Shown: positions 26,713 through 35,943 of the stretch, in pieces
How the letters are laid out: each line of letters starts with the position of its first letter
Position numbering within the stretch: the first letter of the stretch is position 1
Assembly (NCBI GenBank): GCA_963530615.1
Contig: CAUSDX010000003.1
Span: 129,674 to 193,673, forward strand
Source of the DNA: JABCPE02 sp963530615
Lineage (GTDB): Bacteria; Bacteroidota; Bacteroidia; Flavobacteriales; Weeksellaceae
DNA: 64,000 bases
Direction of reading: 5' to 3'
Made by a program: the position numbers and the translations under genes
The notes under the pieces: model-generated
The model's database searches: none
Seen by the model: only the letters and a program-made list of their open reading frames with translations
What the model was told of the DNA's origin: nothing

Positions 26713-28215
26713 TTATAACTTCACCTTATCTTGTACAGTTTGGAAAATAATATTTAATGGTTCTCTCACTAAATCTAAAATAAAATTAGGAAAAATACCA
26801 AATAATATTACTAATGCAACCAAAACCAATAACACGGAAAATTCTATCCAAGAAACATCTTGAATTTGAGACAAAACCTTTTCATTACCTTCTCCAAACA
26901 TCACCTTTGAATATAATCTTAACAGATATGCAGCCCCTAAAACAATACTCAATCCTGCAATAATTCCCAAGATTTTATTGTAATCAAAAATTGTTTTCAA
27001 TAAAATAAACTCTCCAACAAAACCATTCGTCAAAGGCACTGCCATCGCTCCAAAAATCAAAATAATAAATAGTACCGCAAATTTTGGAGCTACCCTAGCC
27101 ATTCCTCCCATTTGGGTAATATCTTTAGTATGAAATCTTTTATACAAAATATCCGCACAATAAAACAAACCCACTGCATTGATTCCGTGTGCCATCGTTT
27201 GGAGCATCGCCCCTTCTGCTCCTTCCGTTGTAAAGCTACCTTTTACCGTTAAATAAGTTGAAGCCAAAATCCCCACCCCCATCATTCCTAAATGCGAAAT
27301 AGAAGAATAGGCGATTATCGTTTTAATATTTTTACTAATCAAGGCTATCATCGCTCCATAAAGCACTCCAATTATTGCAAAAATAATGACCAACTCACCA
27401 GAAAATCCTCCAATAGCATTAGGTACAATAGGAAGAAGATACCTAATCATACCATAAACAGCCATTTTTAACATAATTCCAGAAAGTAACATTGACCCTT
27501 GAGTAGGGGCATAAGTATGAGTATCTGGTAGCCATGTATGAAATGGAAATAGCGGAAATTTCACTGCAAAAGCGAAAAAAATCAACCAAAAAACTAAAAT
27601 CTCTTGATTCAAATCCAACTTCACTCTATATAAATCCAATAGAGCAAAACTATCCGAAAATTGATAGACATAAATCAACCCTACCAACATAAACAAAGAC
27701 CCACAAAAAGTATAGATAAAAAACTTTCTCGTTACCTGAATGCGTTTATCCTCCTGCCCCCATAATCCTGAAACAAACCATATAGGAATCAAAGTTAACT
27801 CCCAAAATAAGTAAAATAACAATCCATCTAATGTAGTAAAAACACCTACTAAACCAAATTGCATAAGTAATATCAATCCAAAAAAATTATTTGGATAAGG
27901 TTTCTTTTCATTAAATGCAGAAAGTACAATTAATGGTAATAAAACATTAACCAAAAATAACATTAGCATACCAATTCCATCAATCCCAAAATGCAAATTA
28001 CTATTGATAACCTCCAACCATGGCACTTTAATTTGATAAAATAAATTCTCTGATACGGTAGTTTTCTTGTCAAAATCAGCCCATATGAATAAAGTCCCCA
28101 GCATCTCCATCATCGCAAAAAACAATGCCCAATAACTCCCCTGTGATTTTTTAACGCTAAAAACCAACAAAGCTCCTGCCAAAGGACAAAAAATTAAAAA
28201 TAATAACAGCCACAT
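26713..28215 (-). CDS. nuoM: NADH-quinone oxidoreductase subunit M
   Basis: This is an antiporter-like subunit of complex I, 500 residues, with 13-14 membrane helices. Conserved signs are the YLFWELTLIPIWF segment with its key Glu, FAVKFPLFPFHTWLPDTHTYAP, and IAYSSISHLGMM. It lies 10 bp after nuoL. Confidence 0.97.
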   Translation of the reverse strand: MWLLLFLIFCPLAGALLVFSVKKSQGSYWALFFAMMEMLGTLFIWADFDKKTTVSENLFYQIKVPWLEVINSNLHFGIDGIGMLMLFLVNVLLPLIVLSAFNEKKPYPNNFFGLILLMQFGLVGVFTTLDGLLFYLFWELTLIPIWFVSGLWGQEDKRIQVTRKFFIYTFCGSLFMLVGLIYVYQFSDSFALLDLYRVKLDLNQEILVFWLIFFAFAVKFPLFPFHTWLPDTHTYAPTQGSMLLSGIMLKMAVYGMIRYLLPIVPNAIGGFSGELVIIFAIIGVLYGAMIALISKNIKTIIAYSSISHLGMMGVGILASTYLTVKGSFTTEGAEGAMLQTMAHGINAVGLFYCADILYKRFHTKDITQMGGMARVAPKFAVLFIILIFGAMAVPLTNGFVGEFILLKTIFDYNKILGIIAGLSIVLGAAYLLRLYSKVMFGEGNEKVLSQIQDVSWIEFSVLLVLVALVILFGIFPNFILDLVREPLNIIFQTVQDKVKL

Positions 28216-28225
28216 ACCTTATAAT

Positions 28226-30112
28226 CTATATTAAAAGTATTATCATCAATATAATCCCCATACCAAACGACATCAATAAAAGATAAGTTTCCACGCTTCC
28301 ATTTTGGATTTTTCTCAAAAATTCCCCTTTTATTTTCGCACCAAAACCAATAGAATTTACCAACTCATCTAAAATTTCCCTATCAAATTTTTCAACAATT
28401 CTTGCTGTATATTCTATCTTTTTTACAATCTTTTTTTGATAGAAATCATCAATATAAAGTTTATGAGCTGAGAACTTTTCCCAGCCTTGATAACTTTCTT
28501 CTGAAAGAGGGATTTTCCCATCTAAAACATATTTCTTCCTTACCCATAAAATAATCGTACCTATTATCATCAATGTCAATACCAATAAGAACATTTCCGC
28601 TTGAAAAGAAATTTGATAATGATGAGATTTTACGACCGATTGCAACCATTGACTCAAAAACTGAAATTTACCACTTACTATAAAATGAGGAAGATTTATT
28701 ATCCCTCCTACTATTGACAATATAGACAATACTATTAATGGTAAAGTCATTATCCAATGGCTTTCGTGAATCTTTTTTTCTTGCTCTTTAGTTCCTCTAA
28801 ACTCCCCAAAGAAAGTCAATAATAATAATCTGAACATATAAGCAGTCGTTAGCCCTGAACTTATCATTGCCATTATCCAAATCATAGGATTTTTAGCATA
28901 AAGCATCACCAAAATTTCATCTTTTGAAATCATCCCTGACAATGGAGGCACCCCACAAATCGCCAAAGTTCCGATAAAAAAAGTCCAATAAGTTAATGGA
29001 ATTTTCTTTCTCAGTCCTCCCATAAAACGCATGTCTTGTTCGCCTCCTATCGCATGAATTACCGACCCTGCCCCCAAAAACAGTAATGCCTTAAAAAATG
29101 CATGAGTTATTAAATGAAACATTGCCGTAATATAAGCCCCCACCCCCAAAGCCATTACCATAAATCCCAACTGCGAGACCGTAGAATATGCTAAAACTTT
29201 TTTAATATCGTTTTGTCTTACCCCAATAAAAGCTGTTATCAAAGATGTTACCAACCCTATTCCTAAAATAAAATCCAAAACAAAAGGCGTCAAATCATAA
29301 AAGAAATGAGAACGAACGATTAGATAAATCCCCGCAGTAACCATCGTTGCTGCGTGAATAAGTGCCGAAACTGGCGTAGGCCCAGCCATCGCATCGGGAA
29401 GCCATGTAAAAAGTGGTATTTGAGCAGATTTCCCAATTGAACCAATAAAAAAACTTATGGTAATTGATAGCAAAACAAAATTGTCAATACTCATCTCTTC
29501 AAGGCTCTTTTGAATACTTAAAAATTCTAAAGTTTCGAAATGATATGCAATTACAAAAATCCCTATCAATAATCCTAAATCTCCTATTCTATTCATGATA
29601 AAAGCCTTCCGTGCCGCTTTACCATACTCCTCATTTTTAAACCAAAAACCTATCAATAAAAATGAACAAAGTCCTACTCCTTCCCAACCCACAAATAAAA
29701 CCAAATAATTACTCCCCAAAACTAACAACAACATGAAAAAAATAAAAAGATTAAGATAAGCAAAAAACTTATAAAATCCCTCGTCGTTTTCCATATATCC
29801 AACAGAATACAAGTGAATTAAAGTTCCTATTCCTGTAATTATCATCATCATAATAATGGATAATTGATCCAATTGAAAACTAAAATCTACTGCTAAATGA
29901 TGAATATGAAACCATTCAAAAACCTTAAAAATCTGTGGAGAAGTATCATTTATCATTCCTAAAAACAACTTTAACGATAACAAAAAAGCCAAAAACACCA
30001 CTGCAGTAGACCAACTACCAACCACTATTTTAGGCAAAAATTTTCCAAAAAGTCCATTGATTACAAACCCCAATAAAGGCAATAAAATAATGATATATAA
30101 TACCTCCATCAC
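28226..30112 (-). CDS. nuoL: NADH-quinone oxidoreductase subunit L
   Basis: This is the largest antiporter-like subunit, 628 residues. The FVGWEGVGLCSFLLIGFW segment, KSAQIPLFTWLPDAMAGPTPVSALIHAATMV in pieces around 225-255, and KKVLAYSTVSQLG are visible. The C-terminal part forms the amphipathic lateral helix and a last membrane anchor. It begins 1 bp after the nuoK stop; of the two initial Met codons the second (30109) is equally possible. Confidence 0.97.
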   Translation of the reverse strand: MMEVLYIIILLPLLGFVINGLFGKFLPKIVVGSWSTAVVFLAFLLSLKLFLGMINDTSPQIFKVFEWFHIHHLAVDFSFQLDQLSIIMMMIITGIGTLIHLYSVGYMENDEGFYKFFAYLNLFIFFMLLLVLGSNYLVLFVGWEGVGLCSFLLIGFWFKNEEYGKAARKAFIMNRIGDLGLLIGIFVIAYHFETLEFLSIQKSLEEMSIDNFVLLSITISFFIGSIGKSAQIPLFTWLPDAMAGPTPVSALIHAATMVTAGIYLIVRSHFFYDLTPFVLDFILGIGLVTSLITAFIGVRQNDIKKVLAYSTVSQLGFMVMALGVGAYITAMFHLITHAFFKALLFLGAGSVIHAIGGEQDMRFMGGLRKKIPLTYWTFFIGTLAICGVPPLSGMISKDEILVMLYAKNPMIWIMAMISSGLTTAYMFRLLLLTFFGEFRGTKEQEKKIHESHWIMTLPLIVLSILSIVGGIINLPHFIVSGKFQFLSQWLQSVVKSHHYQISFQAEMFLLVLTLMIIGTIILWVRKKYVLDGKIPLSEESYQGWEKFSAHKLYIDDFYQKKIVKKIEYTARIVEKFDREILDELVNSIGFGAKIKGEFLRKIQNGSVETYLLLMSFGMGIILMIILLI

Positions 30113-30113
30113 C

Positions 30114-30437
30114 TTAACCTTTTAATTTATTGAAAATTTCTACATCCACAGAGCGTTTATTACGATACATCATCATGATAATTGCTAATCCTATCGCAAC
30201 CTCTGCAGCTGCCACCACCATAATAAAAAACACCAATATCTGCCCCTCTACATCTCCTCGATATGCTGAAAATGCAACTAAAAGTAAATTAACAGCATTA
30301 AGCATCAGCTCGATACAACCTAAAACAATAATTGCATTTCTACGAAGTAAAACTCCTAAAACTCCCAAACAAAACATAATACTACTCAATATCACAAAAT
30401 ATTCTAACGGGATGTTTTGTATAAATGTGTTTTCCAT
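30114..30437 (-). CDS. nuoK: NADH-quinone oxidoreductase subunit K
   Basis: This small complex I membrane subunit has 107 residues and three helices. The conserved GCIELMLNAVNLLLVAF helix contains the channel Glu, and a second one lies in VVAAAEVAIGLAI. It is the first gene of the cluster here; the genes nuoA to nuoJ are not upstream, where lpdA and a terminator are found instead. Confidence 0.96.
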   Translation of the reverse strand: MENTFIQNIPLEYFVILSSIMFCLGVLGVLLRRNAIIVLGCIELMLNAVNLLLVAFSAYRGDVEGQILVFFIMVVAAAEVAIGLAIIMMMYRNKRSVDVEIFNKLKG

Positions 30438-30479
30438 TTCTTAAAAATTTATAAAGAAGCTTTTCTAAAGCCTTTTGAA

Positions 30480-30487
30480 CAAAGTTA
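30480..30487 (-). promoter_or_regulatory. -7 box for nuoKLMN-nadE
   Basis: On the minus strand TAACTTTG matches the -7 consensus and lies about 43 bp before the nuoK ATG, just after the lpdA terminator. No clear TTG is found at the expected distance, where CTG stands. It suggests that the cluster has its own promoter. Confidence 0.5.
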
Positions 30488-30519
30488 TAAAAAAATCCAC
30501 TCATTACAGAATGGATTTA
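30488..30519 (-). terminator. Terminator of lpdA
   Basis: A 7-bp stem (30493-30499 with 30512-30518) with a 12-nt loop and, on the minus strand, a T run lies 10 bp after the lpdA stop. Confidence 0.75.
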
Positions 30520-30528
30520 TCATTAAAA

Positions 30529-31914
30529 CTAAATGTGAATAACCTCTCCATAAGCAGCAGCTACCGCTTCCATCACCGCCTCTGATAATGTAGGATGCGG
30601 ATGCACTGATTTTAGAATTTCATGACCAGTAGTTTCTAATTTTCTCGCAACCACTGCTTCAGAAATCATCTCCGTAACCCCAGTTCCTATCATATGACAG
30701 CCTAACCATTCCCCATACTTAGCATCAAAAATAACTTTTACAAAACCATCAGTATCTCCATTTGCTGTCGCTTTTCCACTTGCAGAAAATGGGAATTTTC
30801 CTACTTTTATTTCATATCCCTTTTCTACTGCTTGTTTCTCCGTAAGTCCTACTGAAGCTATCTCTGGAATACAATAAGTACACCCTGGTATATTACCATA
30901 ATCTATTCTCTCTACCTCTAATCCCCTAATTTTTTCTACACAAGTAATTCCTTCCGCTGAAGCTACATGAGCTAATGCTTGAGTAGGAATAATATCTCCT
31001 ATCGCATAATATCCAGGCACAGAAGTTTGGTACCATTCATTCACTAAAACCCTACCTCTATCGGTTTGAATTCCCACTTCTTCTAAACCAATATTTTCTA
31101 TATTAGCTGTAACTCCCACTGCAGAAAGTAAAATATCAGCTTGCAGCTCTACCTCTCCCTTTTCTGTTTTTACTTTAGCAACAACTCCCTCTCCTGAAGT
31201 ATCTACGGATTCTACTGAAGCACTTGTCATTACCTTAACTTTAGCCTTTTTGAAAGCTCTCTCTAGATGTTTGGAAACTTCTTCATCTTCTACAGGAACA
31301 ATATTTGGCATAAACTCTACAATCGTCACCTGAGTTCCCATTGTTGCATAAAAATAAGCAAACTCAACACCTATCGCACCTGAACCCACTACTATCATAG
31401 ATTTCGGTTGTTTAGGAAGTGTCAAAGCTTGTCTATATCCGATAACCTTCTTACCATCTTGTGGCAGATTTGGTAATTCTCTTGAACGGGCTCCTGTCGC
31501 TAAAATAATATGCTCCGCAGAATATTCCGCTACCTCTCCATCTTTTTCTACGGCAACTTTTTTTCCTGCTTTTACTTTTGCATTTCCAAAAATAACATCT
31601 ATTTTATTTTTCTTCAACAGAAACTCTACCCCTTTACTCATTTTCTCTGATACTCCTCTGCTTCTTTGTATCACATTAGAAAACTCGAAACCTGCCTCCA
31701 CAGGATTTAAACCAAAATCCTCAGCATGATTGATATACTTAAATACTTGTGCTGATTTCAGCAAAGCTTTTGTAGGGATACACCCCCAATTAAGACAAAT
31801 CCCCCCTAAATTTTCTCTCTCTATAATCGCTGTTTTAAAACCCAACTGAGCTGCTCTGATTGCCGTTACATAACCACCAGGCCCTGCTCCTATAACAATA
31901 ATATCGTAATTCAT
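30529..31914 (-). CDS. lpdA: Dihydrolipoyl dehydrogenase
   Basis: This E3 component reoxidises dihydrolipoamide in pyruvate and 2-oxoglutarate dehydrogenases and in the glycine cleavage system. The 461-residue flavoprotein has GAGPGGYVTAIRAAQLG at the FAD site (residues 9-25), the redox pair Cys40/Cys45 (GGICLNWGCIP), a second GSGAIGVEFAYFYATMG NAD site near 175, and the catalytic HPHPTLSEA near the C-terminus. No E1 or E2 gene is adjacent. The 227 bp upstream contain a 21-bp-phased repeat array. Confidence 0.96.
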   Translation of the reverse strand: MNYDIIVIGAGPGGYVTAIRAAQLGFKTAIIERENLGGICLNWGCIPTKALLKSAQVFKYINHAEDFGLNPVEAGFEFSNVIQRSRGVSEKMSKGVEFLLKKNKIDVIFGNAKVKAGKKVAVEKDGEVAEYSAEHIILATGARSRELPNLPQDGKKVIGYRQALTLPKQPKSMIVVGSGAIGVEFAYFYATMGTQVTIVEFMPNIVPVEDEEVSKHLERAFKKAKVKVMTSASVESVDTSGEGVVAKVKTEKGEVELQADILLSAVGVTANIENIGLEEVGIQTDRGRVLVNEWYQTSVPGYYAIGDIIPTQALAHVASAEGITCVEKIRGLEVERIDYGNIPGCTYCIPEIASVGLTEKQAVEKGYEIKVGKFPFSASGKATANGDTDGFVKVIFDAKYGEWLGCHMIGTGVTEMISEAVVARKLETTGHEILKSVHPHPTLSEAVMEAVAAAYGEVIHI

Positions 31915-31967
31915 CTTATCAAAATTTTACTGCGAATTTAAGGTTTTATTTTGAGTATTCAAAATAT

Positions 31968-32114
31968 CAGCATTTTACTCATCCAAATAAACTTTTTACT
32001 CATCCGAAGGTGCGTTTTGCTCATATTGATGTGCTTTCTGGTGGTAAATATGAGCGTTTTGCTTATATTGAAATATTATTTAATAAAAAAGATGAGCAAA
32101 ATACCCATCTTTAT
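31968..32114 (-). repeat. 21-bp-phased degenerate repeat array (word ATGAGYAAAA)
   Basis: On the plus strand the word TTTTRCTCAT starts at 31973, 31994, 32015 and 32057 (one mismatch); the phase continues with a partial copy at 32099 and weak positions at 32036 and 32078. Every step is 21 bp. Units share a G/C-rich GNGC lead before the word. The array starts about 27 bp after the stop of the secreted-protein gene at 32142 and runs towards lpdA. The plus-strand reading frame through it gives a heptad-periodic hydrophobic peptide, which I take as a by-product of the DNA period. Confidence 0.82.
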
Positions 32115-32141
32115 ATTTCTTATACAGATTTCTCAAATCCA

Positions 32142-32804
32142 CTATAATATATCATCAAATATTCGTTGAAAATTAATTCTAATTCTCCTATGAAATTCAT
32201 CTAAAAATAATTTCTTCTGCTCTTCCCTATCAAGAAGAGTATTTGTTTCTTCATCAAATGCCTGTTTCCCTATTTTAAAGGCTTTTAAAGGAAAACTCAT
32301 GCCATTTTTTCTACTTTCTAACGGATATTTCACTACTTTACTTTTCACTGTATAGTAAATAGGAGATATCCTATTCGCATATTGAATATATTTTTTAGAA
32401 TTTTTATGAGTTAAAATTGCATAACTATACATTCCGTGCATTCCTTTTAAAGGGTCTAAACTATGGTAGTAATTTCCTTCCAATAAAATAATAATAGCAT
32501 CCAAATTCTTTTCTTTACAATATTCATATAATTTTTTTTCTATTCGTTTTGTTGTATTTGGTTTCAAAAAAATTTCAAAATCAAAATCATTATATTCCGA
32601 ATATTTAATATTTCGTTCTATAAACAAAGAATCTATAAAAGGAGAGAGATCATAATCTAAATCTTCAACTTTTTCAGGATGATAATTCCACATTCCTTTT
32701 AAATGAATATGTTTTAAATTTGGATCAAAATTCCTTACCACTCCAATATTTTGCGGAAATACAAAATAAAACTGAAAAACTAAAATCAAAAAAAACTTTC
32801 TCAT
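32142..32804 (-). CDS. Secreted protein of unknown function
   Basis: I do not recognise this 220-residue protein. It has a clear signal peptide (about residues 1-18, MRKFFLILVFQFYFVFPQ). The mature part is mixed and charged, with a DAIIILLEGNYYHSLDPLKG segment in the middle and a basic helical end (EFHRRIRINFQRIF). Such a layout fits a small periplasmic or outer-membrane-associated protein. It stands between gapA (same strand, 73 bp and a terminator upstream) and the phased array. Confidence 0.7.
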   Translation of the reverse strand: MRKFFLILVFQFYFVFPQNIGVVRNFDPNLKHIHLKGMWNYHPEKVEDLDYDLSPFIDSLFIERNIKYSEYNDFDFEIFLKPNTTKRIEKKLYEYCKEKNLDAIIILLEGNYYHSLDPLKGMHGMYSYAILTHKNSKKYIQYANRISPIYYTVKSKVVKYPLESRKNGMSFPLKAFKIGKQAFDEETNTLLDREEQKKLFLDEFHRRIRINFQRIFDDIL

Positions 32805-32830
32805 AGTGTATATTTTTTTATTACCAAAAC

Positions 32831-32860
32831 AAAACTACTCTTAAAAAAGAGTAGTTTATA
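32831..32860 (-). terminator. Terminator of gapA
   Basis: A perfect 11-bp stem (32832-32842 with 32847-32857) and a 4-nt loop lie 20 bp after the gapA stop. On the minus strand the left arm runs into a T-rich stretch. Confidence 0.85.
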
Positions 32861-32876
32861 AATTTAATTCTAATGT

Positions 32877-33881
32877 CTATATACTTGCAGAATGCGTTAA
32901 TAAATCCGTTAATTTATTAGAATATCCTGTTTCGTTATCATACCAAGATACCAATTTCACAAAGTTCGGAGAAAGCATAATTCCCGCTCCTTTATCAAAG
33001 ATAGAAGTTCTCTTATCTCCCACAAAATCTTGTGAAACCACAGGATCTTCTGTGTATCCTAAAATACCTTTTAACTCTCCCTCTGATGCAGATTTTATTG
33101 CCGCAGCGATTTCATCATAAGAAGTTTCTTTTTCTAATCTTACCGTAAGATCTACTACAGAAACATCTGCTGTAGGCACACGAAATGCCATACCAGTCAA
33201 TTTACCATTAAGAGAAGGTATTACCTTTCCTACAGCTTTAGCAGCTCCTGTAGAAGAAGGAATAATATTCAATAATGCTGAACGCCCACCTCTCCAATCT
33301 TTTACAGAAGGACCATCTACCGTTCTTTGAGTTGCCGTCGTAGCATGAACTGTCGTCATCAAACCTTCCACGATACCGAAATTATCATGAACGACCTTTG
33401 CCAAAGGAGCTAAGCAGTTTGTAGTACAAGATGCATTAGAAAAAATCGCTTGGTCAGCCTTTAATTCTTTATGATTTACTCCCATTACAAACATCGGTGT
33501 ATCATCTTTTGAAGGGGCAGAAAGTACTACCTTTTTCGCACCAGCATTCAGGTGAGCCGATGCCGTATCTTTTGATAAAAACAGACCTGTAGATTCTACA
33601 ATGTATTCAGCACCTACTTCATTCCATTTCAAATTATTAGGGTCTCTTTCTGCTGTAATTCTAATTCTTTTTCCATTTACTACCAAATCATTTCCTTCCA
33701 CGAAAACCTCTCCTGGGAATTTCCCATGCACAGAATCATATTTTAGCATATACGCCATATATTCAGCATTTACAAGGTCATTGATACCAACTATCTCAAT
33801 ATTATTCCTTTCAACCATCGCGTTGAAAACTAAACTCCCAATTCTTCCGAATCCGTTGATTCCTACTTTGATTTTTGACAT
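32877..33881 (-). CDS. gapA: Glyceraldehyde-3-phosphate dehydrogenase, type I
   Basis: This glycolytic enzyme oxidises glyceraldehyde-3-phosphate with NAD. The 334-residue protein has the NAD site GINGFGRIG (residues 7-15), an Asp at 35 that favours NAD over NADP, the nucleophile Cys152 in SNASCTTNC, and catalytic His178 (TTVHATT). A promoter box TAAATTTG lies upstream on the minus strand (33923-33930). It is transcribed alone and divergently from panC. Confidence 0.97.
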   Translation of the reverse strand: MSKIKVGINGFGRIGSLVFNAMVERNNIEIVGINDLVNAEYMAYMLKYDSVHGKFPGEVFVEGNDLVVNGKRIRITAERDPNNLKWNEVGAEYIVESTGLFLSKDTASAHLNAGAKKVVLSAPSKDDTPMFVMGVNHKELKADQAIFSNASCTTNCLAPLAKVVHDNFGIVEGLMTTVHATTATQRTVDGPSVKDWRGGRSALLNIIPSSTGAAKAVGKVIPSLNGKLTGMAFRVPTADVSVVDLTVRLEKETSYDEIAAAIKSASEGELKGILGYTEDPVVSQDFVGDKRTSIFDKGAGIMLSPNFVKLVSWYDNETGYSNKLTDLLTHSASI

Positions 33882-33922
33882 AATGTTAATAAATTAAAAG
33901 TTCTTATAAATTATTATTCCGA

Positions 33923-33930
33923 CAAATTTA
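33923..33930 (-). promoter_or_regulatory. -7 box of gapA
   Basis: TAAATTTG on the minus strand matches TAnnTTTG and gives a leader of about 35 nt. A TACTTTTG at 33978-33985 on the plus strand is the matching box for panC. Confidence 0.55.
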
Positions 33931-34009
33931 CAAAATAAATTGATACTTTTAAGGAAAAAAATCAATGAAATTTTGCTTACTTTTGCCTTGAAATTAATCC
34001 AATTTAATT

Positions 34010-34855
34010 ATGGTAAAAATCTTAAAAAATAGACAAGAACTCTCTGACTATATCTTAAAAATTAAAGAAAATGGGCAAAAAATAGGTTTCGCCCCTACGA
34101 TGGGAGCCTTACATGAAGGACATCTTTCTCTTTATGAAAAAGCCAGAAAAGAAAATGATATTATAATTTCTTCCATCTTTGTAAATCCTACCCAGTTTAA
34201 TAACCCCGAAGATTTAAAAAAATATCCAAGAACAATAGAAAAAGATATTGAACTTCTACAGCAAACACAAAATGTAGATGCGGTATACATACCACAAATT
34301 GAGGATATTTACTCAAATGGTCTTGAACGGAAAAATTACAATTTTGAAGGTTTAGAAAATGAAATGGAGGGGAAATTCCGCCCAGGACACTTTGATGGAG
34401 TAGGTACCGTTGTAGAAGAACTTTTCCGACAAGTTCAACCTAATAATGCTTATTTTGGAGAAAAAGATTTTCAACAGCTTATGATTATCAAAAAATTAGT
34501 TGAAAAATTATCTCTACCTATCAATATCATTGGAATGCCGATTTATAGAGAAAAAAATGGCTTGGCAATGAGTTCTCGCAATATGAGGCTAACCACTGAA
34601 CAAAGAGAAACCGCAAAAATTATCTTTGAAACATTAGTTAAAGTTAAAGACCTATTTCATCAGCAAACACTTGATGAAATTCACCAATTTGTGGAAAATA
34701 CATTCAATAATTCTGACTTTGAGTTAGAATATTTCATCATTGCCAATGAAAAAACTTTACGAGAAATTTCTGAAATAAAAAGTGGCGAAACTTACAGAGC
34801 CTTCATCGTAGTGGTGATTGATGGAGTAAGATTGATTGATAATATTCAACTATAA
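34010..34855 (+). CDS. panC: Pantothenate synthetase
   Basis: PanC joins pantoate and beta-alanine with ATP to give pantothenate for coenzyme A. The 281-residue protein shows the HIGH-type segment FAPTMGALHEGHLSL (from residue 24), the FVNPTQFN motif, GVGTVVEELFRQVQPNNAYFGEKDFQQL in pieces around 140-165, and the KMSKS-like LAMSSRN. It has its own -7 box and a terminator. Confidence 0.96.
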   Translation: MVKILKNRQELSDYILKIKENGQKIGFAPTMGALHEGHLSLYEKARKENDIIISSIFVNPTQFNNPEDLKKYPRTIEKDIELLQQTQNVDAVYIPQIEDIYSNGLERKNYNFEGLENEMEGKFRPGHFDGVGTVVEELFRQVQPNNAYFGEKDFQQLMIIKKLVEKLSLPINIIGMPIYREKNGLAMSSRNMRLTTEQRETAKIIFETLVKVKDLFHQQTLDEIHQFVENTFNNSDFELEYFIIANEKTLREISEIKSGETYRAFIVVVIDGVRLIDNIQL

Positions 34856-34862
34856 AAACAAA

Positions 34863-34896
34863 GAAGTCGGCGAAAAAACTCACCGACTTTTTTTAT
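34863..34896. terminator. Terminator between panC and the FAD oxidoreductase gene
   Basis: A 7-bp GC-rich stem (34864-34870 with 34883-34889) and a T run follow panC on the plus strand. The convergent gene ends 4 bp further on. Confidence 0.75.
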
Positions 34897-35927
34897 TCAA
34901 ATCTTTTAAGATTTACCTCTGGCATCAATTCTTTTTTGCTTTCTATAAAATCAAACAATTCTTTGGAAAAATAACACCCATTCAGAATCCCTCTTGCACC
35001 TAATCCGTTGAATACATATAAGTTATCATATTCTTTATGTCTTCCCAAAATCGGTCTTCTATCAATCACTGTTGGACGGAAACCTATGTTAACCGCTTCC
35101 ACTGAAAACTCTTCAGGATAAAATTGTGATAATCCATTTATCAACTGCTTCTTAGCTTCTTCGTCTATTTTCTCATCTGTTCGCTCTCTGTCGTAAGTTC
35201 CTCCGTAATAATAGTTACCATCTTCCAATGGGAAAATAAAATGCTTCTTTTTTATAGTAAATTCCACATCTAATGGCTTAGAAAGATGAACCACCATATG
35301 ATGACCTTTGTTAATATTTACAGGAATATCTTTGAAATAAGGATTTTGTTTAACCCCCATACCTTCCGCAAATATAACATGCTTAAACTCTATATCCTTA
35401 TACTGATTCTTTTCTACATCTAATACATCATAATCAAATCTTTCCTTGATTAAATATTCATTTTTGTATAAATAAGCTAATATATCTTCAAAGAAAGACT
35501 GTACATTCAATCTCGCGGAATGATTTACTCGCCCCGAACTATAAGGATTTTTAACAATATGCAAATCTTCAAATACAGGATGTAAAAAATCTTTTAGCCC
35601 TTCATCTTTCATTTTCTTTTTCCACAGTTCCCTTTCTCCTTCATCATGAAAAATTCTTTGAATCGGATGTTTAATTAAATAATCTTTTCCTGTATATTGC
35701 TTGATTTCAGCCAAAGTTTGATTCAAAAATGTAATTTGCTCTTTTGCCAACCAAAAAGAAGTAAATCTTTTCAATACCACAGGATTAATCATCCCTGCAG
35801 AAATCTGCGAAGCACTCTTTTTTCCCTCTGAAAAAATTATAAAACTCTTATTTTCTTTTAATAACTGATGTGCAAAAAATAGAGCGGCATAACCATCTCC
35901 TACAACTATATAATCTACCTTTTTCAT
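34893..35927 (-). CDS. FAD-dependent oxidoreductase, DAO family
   Basis: The 344-residue flavoprotein belongs to the D-amino-acid oxidase-like fold. The dinucleotide site is VVGDGYAALFFAHQLL (about residues 8-23), and a second conserved block KKHFIFPLEDGNYYYGGTY lies near 225. A C-terminal IGFRPTVIDRRPILGRH segment is typical of glycine-oxidase-like members. The substrate is unknown. A gene of this kind commonly follows gldN in Flavobacteriia, but here a terminator separates them, so joint function is not implied. Confidence 0.85.
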   Translation of the reverse strand: MKKVDYIVVGDGYAALFFAHQLLKENKSFIIFSEGKKSASQISAGMINPVVLKRFTSFWLAKEQITFLNQTLAEIKQYTGKDYLIKHPIQRIFHDEGERELWKKKMKDEGLKDFLHPVFEDLHIVKNPYSSGRVNHSARLNVQSFFEDILAYLYKNEYLIKERFDYDVLDVEKNQYKDIEFKHVIFAEGMGVKQNPYFKDIPVNINKGHHMVVHLSKPLDVEFTIKKKHFIFPLEDGNYYYGGTYDRERTDEKIDEEAKKQLINGLSQFYPEEFSVEAVNIGFRPTVIDRRPILGRHKEYDNLYVFNGLGARGILNGCYFSKELFDFIESKKELMPEVNLKRFE

Positions 35928-35943
35928 ACTGCAAAATTATGAA

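Noticed and set aside
31951..32169. Plus-strand frame of 72 codons through the lpdA-side array
   Set aside because: It is a heptad-periodic hydrophobic reading that follows from the 21-bp DNA period, starts without a good leader and runs into the neighbouring gene.
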